Origin: Lentimicrobiaceae bacterium
Lineage (GTDB): Bacteria > Bacteroidota > Bacteroidia > Bacteroidales > Lentimicrobiaceae
Assembly: GCA_020636745.1 (NCBI GenBank)
Contig: JACJXH010000007.1
Coordinates: 62,001 to 126,000, forward strand
Direction of reading: 5' to 3'
DNA: 64,000 bases
Shown here: one piece after another, positions 54,362 to 62,145 of the stretch
Layout of the letters: the number at the start of each line of letters is the position of its first letter
Numbering within the stretch: position 1 is the stretch's first letter
Translations under genes and position numbers: made by a program
The notes under the pieces: generated by a model
The model's database searches: none
What the model was told of the DNA's origin: nothing
Seen by the model: only the letters and a program-made list of their open reading frames with translations

Positions 54362-55843
54362 TTATTTAATGGCTGTTACTTTAAATGTCCACACGTATTT
54401 TGATGGGGGATGTTGTTGAATTGTGCGGGGGATGAATATTTTAAATCCGTTATTACCCGTTTTTGTCCATTTCAACTTTTGTTTACTTCCCAACAAGGTA
54501 ATTTGTGCATGCTCAGCGGGCTGATGAGACAGTATGCTTATTTCATGGGGCATGCTGGTTTCTTCTTCGTTGGCCATATACATGAAATATGTTGTGCCAT
54601 CATCAAGGCGGGTCATGCAAATGTTGTTTTCTTTAAAAGGTGCAACAGGCCTTGTATTGTATATGGCTTCTGCATTCACACTCATCCAGTTGCTGAACTC
54701 CTGAAGCAGATTGTATGCGCCTTGCTGCCATTCTCCTTCGGGCGTTGGTGCTATATTTAAAAGCAGATTTCCTCCTTTTGCAACAATATCAACCAAAAGT
54801 TGTATTCCTTCGCGGCCGCTCATATACTGTGCATTTTTGGTGTGGGCCCAGCCTCCGCCCGAAATAATACATGATTCCCATGGGTAGTTTAAAGTTTTTT
54901 CGGGAACCCGGTTTTCAGGGGTCAGATAGTTTTGGTTAATGCCATGAACGGCTCTGTCAACTATCAATAATTCAGGTTGTTTTTCTCTGGCTTTTGCGGC
55001 TAGTTCATCCATTCTAATGTCCTGATTTACCATGCGGTGTTTGATGTAGCCGTTGGTTGTATTCTGCAGTTGTTTTTCATACCACGAGGTAATGGTTTGT
55101 TTTGAATCTTTGGCCACCCAGCCGCCATCCAGCCATAAAATATCAACTTTGCCATAATCAGATAATAATTCCAAGACCTGATTGTGGGTGAAATTCACAA
55201 AACGCTCCCATTTTTCAGGATTAGTTTCTGGTTCGTAATTCACATTTCTGTCTCTCGGCGGGAAATAGGGGTCCCAATAATCAGGATGATGCCAGTCGGG
55301 TTTCGAAAAATAGGCGCCGGTCCAAAAACCACGGCTTCTGAAAGCATTGAAAACCTCTTTTGTAATATTTGCCTGAGGGTTGTTTGAGAAAGGGCATGTT
55401 TTGTCTGTTACTTTATAGTCCGTATATCTGCTGTCAAACATGCAAAATCCATCATGATGCTTGGTTGTGAATATCACGTATTTCATTCCGGCATTTGATG
55501 CTGCTTCTGCCCATTTTAAAGGGTTGAATTTTATTGGGTTGAAAGTAGTTTTTAATGCCTCATATTCTTTTACGTAAGCATAATAATTTCCGGGGTTTGT
55601 TCCTGCTTTTCTTTCGCACCATTCGTATTCCTCGGGGCAAATTGACCATGATTCAACAATTCCCCACTGACTGTAAGCTCCCCAATGCATCAACAGCCCA
55701 AACTTAAGATCCTGCCATTGCTCCAGTCTGTGCAAAATCGCCGGATTTGTTTCCGGAACATATCTTTCTTCTTCGTAAACAGCCTGCGATAATCCATTCG
55801 ATATTATGGAAAGTAAGAAATAAAATATCACCAATCTTTTCAT
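54362..55843 (-). CDS. GH29 alpha-L-fucosidase, first of two
   Basis: The protein has 493 residues from the ATG at 55843; the signal peptide (1-20, GLSQ) begins there. GH29 signatures: WQDLKFGLLMHWGAYSQWG (43-61), KYVIFTTKHHDGFCMF (121-136), and KVDILWLDGGW (232-242) with Asp239 as the probable nucleophile. It is only distantly similar to the other fucosidase, differing in the WLDGGW versus WFDGDW nucleophile motif and having a longer loop region, so the two probably take different linkages. It is the first gene of the run fucosidase, PNGase-like, fucosidase, RibD-like; the gap to the next gene is 164 bases. Confidence 0.93.
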   Translation of the reverse strand: MKRLVIFYFLLSIISNGLSQAVYEEERYVPETNPAILHRLEQWQDLKFGLLMHWGAYSQWGIVESWSICPEEYEWCERKAGTNPGNYYAYVKEYEALKTTFNPIKFNPLKWAEAASNAGMKYVIFTTKHHDGFCMFDSRYTDYKVTDKTCPFSNNPQANITKEVFNAFRSRGFWTGAYFSKPDWHHPDYWDPYFPPRDRNVNYEPETNPEKWERFVNFTHNQVLELLSDYGKVDILWLDGGWVAKDSKQTITSWYEKQLQNTTNGYIKHRMVNQDIRMDELAAKAREKQPELLIVDRAVHGINQNYLTPENRVPEKTLNYPWESCIISGGGWAHTKNAQYMSGREGIQLLVDIVAKGGNLLLNIAPTPEGEWQQGAYNLLQEFSNWMSVNAEAIYNTRPVAPFKENNICMTRLDDGTTYFMYMANEEETSMPHEISILSHQPAEHAQITLLGSKQKLKWTKTGNNGFKIFIPRTIQQHPPSKYVWTFKVTAIK

Positions 55844-55865
55844 TACACTATGTTTTTGCCAGTTG

Positions 55866-55894
55866 TAAAAGTAAGATTTCAGGCCGGAATTCAA
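55866..55894 (-). promoter_or_regulatory. Probable promoter of the fucosidase/PNGase gene run
   Basis: On the minus strand TTG (55894-55892), 18 bases, TACTTTTA (55873-55866), one mismatch from the -7 consensus. It is 22 bases before the start codon at 55843 and supports that start over one further upstream. Confidence 0.45.
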
Positions 55895-56189
55895 GAAGTA
55901 AATTAAAAATTTAGTCAGCGAGTCTGTTTGCTTAATGAATTCAAGGATTTAAACAACAGCGCATGTCCATCATGGAAAAATCAATCACATATTTGTTGGG
56001 CTTTAACTATTGCATTTCGGTTTGCCTGATGATTTAATTAATTTGAACTTAATGTAAAAAAAGGTCCCCCGACATAAAAATACCGGCAAATCAATAACCA
56101 GCCTGACGAAATATCCGTCAGGTTGTTACCTCTTTTCTAGTTTGTTACTGCTAAGAAATAAGGTAGTTTTCAGAAAACGGAAGGTTAAT
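55895..56189. other. Intergenic region with a hairpin after the FISUMP gene
   Basis: CCTGACG (56102-56108) and CGTCAGG (56116-56122) form a 7-bp hairpin that could end the FISUMP transcript on the minus strand, although the T-run is poor. Nothing else is recognised. Confidence 0.45.
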
Positions 56190-57020
56190 TTAATTTTTTA
56201 CGCATCGCACGGAGCACCCAAAATACTTTGATTGGGCAGTTTCTTCAAGAGTGCCACGGTAATTGATTAAATTTTTAAACCAGGCATGGCTTTCATTTTT
56301 TTCAGTTGAAGTCCACCAATATCCACCAATGCCTGAAGGATTGCTAAACCCGCCATTGTTTGTCCTGAATCCTCCCGGCAGAGCTGAAAATCCTGATTTG
56401 TTTCTGAATTCAGGCAGAAGTTCACTTCCAACATCTGAGGGGTTTGATGATGGATTCCATCCTGTTTTAGCTGCCAGTGATTTTCCAATCATTTCGGCTG
56501 CTCCGCCATTTGAATTGTGCCCGTGATCAACCAGGTAATCTTCCAGCTCTTTCCAGTCGCTGTCTGATGAAACATGCCAGCCGGCAGGGCATAGATTGCC
56601 TGTATTGATAGTATACCAGTTATATAAGGCACCGTATCTGTTTTTATTTGTCATTTCGTCGTTGTTGTACCAGCAGTAAGCCGAACTCTTTATGTTATAC
56701 CATTCGTTATTGTCAGTTACCAGTTTTATGGATGTACCATTGTTGAGCTTTGTTGTTTTCAGATTTTCAGCCATCCATTCCTGTTTACCAATTTGAACTG
56801 TACGGTAAATGTTGCCCTCAATGTCTTTTACAATGCCTGTTTCGTTGACTGAAGCTCCTGAGAAAGTAATTTTTTCAATTTCTGAAACGGGAATTGAAAT
56901 GATTGATTTGTCTTTTTTTTGAATGTTCATAACTTCCTGGCCTGTGGCCGGATGCAATGGGATACAAAAATTGATGACCAATAGGGTTGCAATAAGCCAT
57001 AGATAGTTTTTCTTTTTCAT
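56190..57020 (-). CDS. Secreted FISUMP-domain protein
   Basis: The protein has 276 residues from the ATG at 57020, where a signal peptide (1-27, HPATGQE) begins. The remainder is a FISUMP domain (Fibrobacter succinogenes major paralogous domain): VKDIEGNIYRTVQIGKQEWM (about 68-87), SAYCWYNNDE, RYGALYNWYT, LCPAGWHVSSDSDWKELE and the C-terminal CSVRCVKN. Such proteins are exported and probably lectin- or C-type-lectin-fold-like, but their ligands are not known. It precedes the glycosidase genes on the same strand with a gap of about 350 bases, so a shared role in glycan handling is possible but not shown. Confidence 0.85.
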   Translation of the reverse strand: MKKKNYLWLIATLLVINFCIPLHPATGQEVMNIQKKDKSIISIPVSEIEKITFSGASVNETGIVKDIEGNIYRTVQIGKQEWMAENLKTTKLNNGTSIKLVTDNNEWYNIKSSAYCWYNNDEMTNKNRYGALYNWYTINTGNLCPAGWHVSSDSDWKELEDYLVDHGHNSNGGAAEMIGKSLAAKTGWNPSSNPSDVGSELLPEFRNKSGFSALPGGFRTNNGGFSNPSGIGGYWWTSTEKNESHAWFKNLINYRGTLEETAQSKYFGCSVRCVKN

Positions 57021-57543
57021 GACATTGATTTTTGGTTTCTGATAATTGAATATGAAGTGAATAAACCCTGAAGGATTTACTTTGCTCAAAGTGCACTTAT
57101 TTCCAACTTTTACTGGCGCTTTAGGAGAATAAAGTAGAAAAATGGGAGTTTTGTAAGTTGGGCGGGTTGTTGCGTCTGATCCCCGGTTTTTTGAATATTC
57201 TTTTAAAATTATAGGTTCCCTTATTATTTAGCACATGTTTGCTTGATTCAACCAATCTCTGCTAATGCCGGGTCGCAAAAATGCATCATGAAAAAAAACT
57301 TTTCTAGACTTAAAAATACAAACTTTTATTAAAAATCAAAGCTTATTTTAAAGGGAATGAGAGAATCGAAAGCGTGTAGCTGTTTCAGAAGATATATCTT
57401 TAAACATGCACAATAAGTGTATGCGGTGAATAATGCAGATGTATGCAGGGTTTTAAATTTGCGCTTGCGCCTTTAAGGTTTGATTTAATGATAAAAGAAG
57501 AAATAACTGCAGTTTCAACTTTAAGACTGCATTATGCAAAGGG
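57021..57543. other. Intergenic region, nothing recognised
   Basis: This is AT-rich DNA between the aminotransferase and FISUMP genes, both on the minus strand. I see no gene, repeat or convincing terminator. Confidence 0.3.
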
Positions 57544-58653
57544 TTAGATTGTTTTTAAATAGGCGTCGAAAATTTGAAGAATTTCGGCAAAATTTCTTCG
57601 CCCAAACCCTATTCTTAGATACGATCCGGGATATTCAAACATTTCGGCCGGCACAGTCATAATGCCTGTATTTGCAACCAATTGATTGCTGAAGTTTAAT
57701 GAAGATCCTTTGGTATTAAGTTTTACAAAAGCAGTTGAACCAGCCTGAGGAGGGATAAATGAAAATATTTCACGGTATTTAGTTGCGAAATGATTGAACA
57801 AAATTACATTGGCTTTTATTTTTTCAATATTAGGAGTGACGAGATCGTGAATGTGGTTTAAAGCGATAAGTGAAAGTATTTCGGATGGTGCGCTGTTACA
57901 AATGCTTAAATAATCTTTAAATGATACTACTTTCTGTAAAAAGTCACGATCCTGCGAAACCAACCAGCCAATGCGCAGGCCAGCCAATCCAAATGATTTT
58001 GAAGTTCCCCAAAGGCTGATTCCTTTTTCATATATATCGCAGATGGCGGGCAATTCAGGCATATTTCCCACCATAAGCTTACGGTACATCTCATCGGAGA
58101 ATATGTAAATGTTATGAGCCCTGGCCATCTCAACGATGTCATTTAGCTGTTGGGTTGTTAAATATGTACCGGTAGGATTGTGCGGGAAGTTGATGATAAT
58201 CAGTTTTGTGTTACTTTTTATCAGGCTTTTCAAATCCGATGTGTCAAAAACCCAATTTTGGGGATTGGGTTTCCAGTAGGAAAGTTCACAATTGATGGAT
58301 TTGACCACTTCATACAAGGATTGGTAACAAGGCGATACTGCAATCACATGGTCTGATGGATTCAGCAATGTGTTCATGCTTATAAAATTCAGTTCACCTG
58401 GCGAAGCGACCATCACATTTTCAATGGAGCTGAGATGATAGTGCTGAAGGATGGACTGACGTAAAAGCGGGTTGCCTTCGCTTTCAGTGTAACCCAGTTT
58501 TATACTTTTCCACAAATTCAATTCTGTTTCAGTGGCCAGCTCAAGCAGGTATTGCATTTCATACCCGTCACAATCAGAACTTGACAGCAAGTATTTTGCT
58601 GAAAACTCATGTTTGGCAAAGTATCGTTCTAGTTTAAAGTCATTGATTTTCAT
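57544..58653 (-). CDS. PLP-dependent class I/II aminotransferase
   Basis: The protein has 369 residues. The aspartate-aminotransferase fold type I residues are present: Asn159 in NFPHNPTG (155-162), Asp187 and Tyr190 in FSDEMY, the Schiff-base lysine Lys219 in GTSKSFGLAGLRIGW (216-230), and the C-terminal arginine in SYLRIGFGR (about 346-354) for the substrate carboxylate. It transfers amino groups between an amino acid and a 2-oxo acid, or could be a related lyase; the substrate is not clear. The N-terminal part is short compared with AspC. Stand-alone gene, 266 bases downstream of the membrane hybrid kinase on the same strand. Confidence 0.9.
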   Translation of the reverse strand: MKINDFKLERYFAKHEFSAKYLLSSSDCDGYEMQYLLELATETELNLWKSIKLGYTESEGNPLLRQSILQHYHLSSIENVMVASPGELNFISMNTLLNPSDHVIAVSPCYQSLYEVVKSINCELSYWKPNPQNWVFDTSDLKSLIKSNTKLIIINFPHNPTGTYLTTQQLNDIVEMARAHNIYIFSDEMYRKLMVGNMPELPAICDIYEKGISLWGTSKSFGLAGLRIGWLVSQDRDFLQKVVSFKDYLSICNSAPSEILSLIALNHIHDLVTPNIEKIKANVILFNHFATKYREIFSFIPPQAGSTAFVKLNTKGSSLNFSNQLVANTGIMTVPAEMFEYPGSYLRIGFGRRNFAEILQIFDAYLKTI

Positions 58654-58919
58654 TGAAAATGAATGGTTTATATTCTTATGGTTGTAATTGATAAATATCA
58701 GGGTTCTTACTTCTGGCTTTTAGGCATTACATCCGGTGTTTATTTAAATGAAAAACCGGCAAGTTTGATAGGGCAAATCGAGTGCCGGCGTAACCCAAAT
58801 ATAAGCCTGGAGTGTAAAAAGGCTTGAAGGTTAGTAATTAAAGCGTAAAGTAATTGGTTGATTTGCTCTGCTTAATGTTTGCATATGATGCTCAGGTTTT
58901 GTTGTAGTGCCTTGGTGTT

Positions 58920-61712
58920 TTAGTTGCTGGGACGTAGTTTACCTATGTGTTTTTGAATCAGCACAGTCAATAATTCGCTGTTTATAGGTTTGGAGAGGTA
59001 ATCATTGCATCCGGCTTCAATCGCCTTGTCTCTGTCGCCGGAGAGCCCGTAAGCGGTTTGCGCAATGATGATAACATCTTTATTAAATCCCCTGATTTGG
59101 CGTACAGCGTCGTGGCCATTTAAATCAGGCATTTGAATATCCATAAGGATAAGGTCAATATCAGGATTCTTTCTGCAAATTTCAACAGCTTCACGTCCGG
59201 TGCTGGTTTTTATGATTTCCTTGCTGAATTTTTTAACAATAATTGAAATTAAAATTTCAGATGTATCGTCGTCTTCAGCAATAAGAACTTTAAGGCCTGA
59301 GACTTCAATGGGCTCAGCAGGTCGGGCTGCATTGCCGGCAGCTACACTGTTCTCAATCTGGGGAGGATTGTATGGTAAGGTAAAATAAAAATCTGTTCCT
59401 TTATCTTCGTCACTTTCAACCCATATTCTGCCGCCTAACATTTCAACATAGGCTTTTGAGATGGAAAGCCCAAGGCCCGCGCCCTGATAAGCAAGTTTAT
59501 CAGAGATGTCAGCCTGAACAAATCTTTCAAAAATCGCCTCTTGTCTGTGAGCTGGAATGCCAATGCCGGTGTCTTTGACAAAAAACCGGAGGTCTTGGCC
59601 GGGGTTGGTGTGAATGACATTGTAGCCCAAACTAATAGAACCTTCTTTGGTAAATTTGATGGCATTTTTTACCAGATTGGTAAGGATTGCATAAAGCTTT
59701 TCGCTGTCGGTTTTAATGATTGCTTCTTTTGATGGCAAAGGGTTATGAAAGGAAAATCTGATTCCCTTTGCCTCTACCTCAGGTTTGAAAAAAGTATAGA
59801 TGTCTTCAATCTGTTCGTTGACATTTGATTTCCGAAGGTCAATGTTCATCAATCCGGATTCAATTTTAGAGATATCAACAATGTCGTTGATGATATTGAG
59901 CATGCGTGCTCCGCTTTTTTCAATGATTTGGATATATTCCTGTTGTTTTTCACCTGAAATGTCCGGGTCTTTCAGCAAACTTGCAAATCCCAGAATGCCA
60001 TTCATGGGTGTGCGTATTTCATGGCTCATATTGGCCAGAAAGGCTGATTTAAGCCTGTCACTTTCTTCGGCCTGCTCTTTGGCTTGAATCAACTCAGCGT
60101 TAGTTGTTTTCAGCTTTTCATTCTGTATTTTTATTTGCTCGTTTTTTTTCTCGAGAAGTAATTCGGCTTTTTTGCGTTCGTTAATATCAGTAAACATTAC
60201 GCCGAACTTGCCATATTCAATCTGGAATGCATTGACCGAATAATATATATCTAACGGGCCAAACATGGCTTCAAATTTTATGGGAATACCAGTAAGTCCA
60301 ACATTGCCATAGCGCTCAATCCAGTAAGGTTCTGAATCAGGAAATAATTCGAGTAAGGTATGGCCAAAAGTCTCTTCATTTTTCAGTCCTGTTTGTGTTT
60401 CAAATGCAGGATTTGCTTCAAGAAAACGCAGATCGCATGGTTTTCCGTCCTTATCACAAATTACTTCCTGAACAGAGAATCCTTCATTCATCGCTTCAAA
60501 GATGGTACGAAGCCGTTCTTCATTTTTACTTAGCTTCTCCTGGGCTTTTTTCCGCTCGGTAATATCAGTATGTGTTCCTAATATTCTGATGGCTTTGCCT
60601 GAATCATCGAAAATGGCTTCAGCTCGCGATAAAATATCAACCCAATGCCCCTCTTTGTGCTTCATTTTAAACTCCATTACAAAACGATCTTCTTGTTTTG
60701 TAATTAGCTTTTGCTGCAATTCCCACGATTTTTTTACATCTTCAGGCTCTGTTAAGTTTTCCCAGATTGAAAAATCATTGGGTAGCTCATGGTCGGCATA
60801 ACCAAGCATTTTTTTCCAGCCTGGTGAGTAATATATTTCATTGGTTACCAAATTCCAGTCAAACAGTCCGTCGTTGGAAGCTTTCATGGCAAGGGTGAAT
60901 CGCTCTTCACTCTCTTTCAGGTCGTGTTCGGCTTTTTTTCTTTCGGTTATATCTCTGATGGTGCCTAATACAAATTCCTGGTTGTTAAGCTTGATTATTT
61001 TCCCAATGATTTCTGTATAATATTCGGTTTGATCCTTTCGTTTAAGTTTTACTTCAATGGGTTCTCCTTGTTTTGTTTTACTCTCAAAAAAGCTGTCATG
61101 TGTCTGCGAATCCGCTCTCATATCATAAACGGTCATTTTCAACAGCTCTTCCTCTGTATAACCTGACATTTTACAAAAGGCAGGGTTTATAAAAATATAA
61201 TTCCCTTCCAAATCGGCAACTGTTATGCCATCAGTGGCCTGATTGGTGAAAACTTTAAATCTTTCTTTATTTTCTTCGGATTTTTCTTTGGCGCTTAGCA
61301 GGATCTTATTTGCTTCAGCCAAATCTGATGTCTGCTTTATTATTAAATCGTTTATTGCTTTTTTTTGTTTGATTTCAGACGATAACCATTTTCGGATAAG
61401 GATAGTCATAATCAAAGCAGCAACTGTCAGATTAATTATCTTGGGAATGAATACGATTTGTGGCCTGGCTAAAAAATTAAATACATCTATTGGAATGAGT
61501 CCCGAGAGTGAAGTGTACCAGGCTCCGAAATACATGCTTTCCAATAAGGTGCGAAATGCGTCTAAAGCTAAAATTAAAAGCAACAACCTCAATAATTTGT
61601 CCGTCGAACTGATTATTTTTACCTTTTTAGCATAAAAAATAAGGATGTAGGTCCATACAACCATCAATATCCAGTAAATAACAGGCGTTGCGTATTTAAA
61701 AAAAGGTTCCAT
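58920..61712 (-). CDS. Membrane-bound hybrid sensor histidine kinase (three PAS, HisKA, HATPase, receiver)
   Basis: The protein has 930 residues. Three hydrophobic helices (about 8-28, 40-52 and 85-107) anchor it with little periplasmic sequence. A coiled coil (112-150) leads to three PAS domains (about 150-258, 270-388 and 398-513), a second coiled coil (515-550) and HisKA with SHEIRTPMNG (phospho-acceptor His564). The HATPase domain has N-box Asn683, DTGIG at 714-718 and GLGLS at 746-750, and the receiver has acidic AEDDD (812-816), Asp858 and Lys908. No output domain or cognate regulator is nearby. It resembles the kinase at 925-4248 in plan but differs in being membrane-anchored and in lacking a GAF domain. 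Confidence 0.92.
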   Translation of the reverse strand: MEPFFKYATPVIYWILMVVWTYILIFYAKKVKIISSTDKLLRLLLLILALDAFRTLLESMYFGAWYTSLSGLIPIDVFNFLARPQIVFIPKIINLTVAALIMTILIRKWLSSEIKQKKAINDLIIKQTSDLAEANKILLSAKEKSEENKERFKVFTNQATDGITVADLEGNYIFINPAFCKMSGYTEEELLKMTVYDMRADSQTHDSFFESKTKQGEPIEVKLKRKDQTEYYTEIIGKIIKLNNQEFVLGTIRDITERKKAEHDLKESEERFTLAMKASNDGLFDWNLVTNEIYYSPGWKKMLGYADHELPNDFSIWENLTEPEDVKKSWELQQKLITKQEDRFVMEFKMKHKEGHWVDILSRAEAIFDDSGKAIRILGTHTDITERKKAQEKLSKNEERLRTIFEAMNEGFSVQEVICDKDGKPCDLRFLEANPAFETQTGLKNEETFGHTLLELFPDSEPYWIERYGNVGLTGIPIKFEAMFGPLDIYYSVNAFQIEYGKFGVMFTDINERKKAELLLEKKNEQIKIQNEKLKTTNAELIQAKEQAEESDRLKSAFLANMSHEIRTPMNGILGFASLLKDPDISGEKQQEYIQIIEKSGARMLNIINDIVDISKIESGLMNIDLRKSNVNEQIEDIYTFFKPEVEAKGIRFSFHNPLPSKEAIIKTDSEKLYAILTNLVKNAIKFTKEGSISLGYNVIHTNPGQDLRFFVKDTGIGIPAHRQEAIFERFVQADISDKLAYQGAGLGLSISKAYVEMLGGRIWVESDEDKGTDFYFTLPYNPPQIENSVAAGNAARPAEPIEVSGLKVLIAEDDDTSEILISIIVKKFSKEIIKTSTGREAVEICRKNPDIDLILMDIQMPDLNGHDAVRQIRGFNKDVIIIAQTAYGLSGDRDKAIEAGCNDYLSKPINSELLTVLIQKHIGKLRPSN

Positions 61713-62145
61713 CTACACCGATTATTTGTGTGTAACTCGAATAGTTTATTGCTCAGTGGTTGCAATTTGTGTTCAACAGCATGGGGTAATGCCTTTGTAA
61801 GATATGGCATTTGACATGTGCCATTAATAGACGTAAATATAACTATAATACATAAATGCTATTACTTAGTCAGGTAATTATGTGAAAATAATCTGAAAGT
61901 GTTGGTTTGAAAATATTGCTTTATAAACAGCAGAAAAACAGTACGATAAACCGAAGGGCTTTAATGATAACTTCAGATTGTGTCTTTTGTTATGTATTTG
62001 ATGTAATGTGCCCGGTTTTTTAATTCTTCTGATTTCTTATGTCAGGAATCCTGATAAAAAAATAGCATTATTGGTGCAGTTAACTCTAACTGCATTTAGA
62101 TAAAGTGTAAAGTCAGTAAAAAAGAATGGAAGCCCGGCTGTTAAA
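61713..62145. other. Intergenic region, nothing firm
   Basis: These 433 bases of AT-rich DNA lie between the membrane kinase and the subtilisin gene, both on the minus strand. It contains an ATGGCA-N9-TGCCAT inverted repeat (61804-61824) that may be coincidental. No gene seen. Confidence 0.3.

Noticed and set aside
61804..61824. ATGGCA-N9-TGCCAT inverted repeat
   Set aside because: Single occurrence, six-base arms, no gene start close by.
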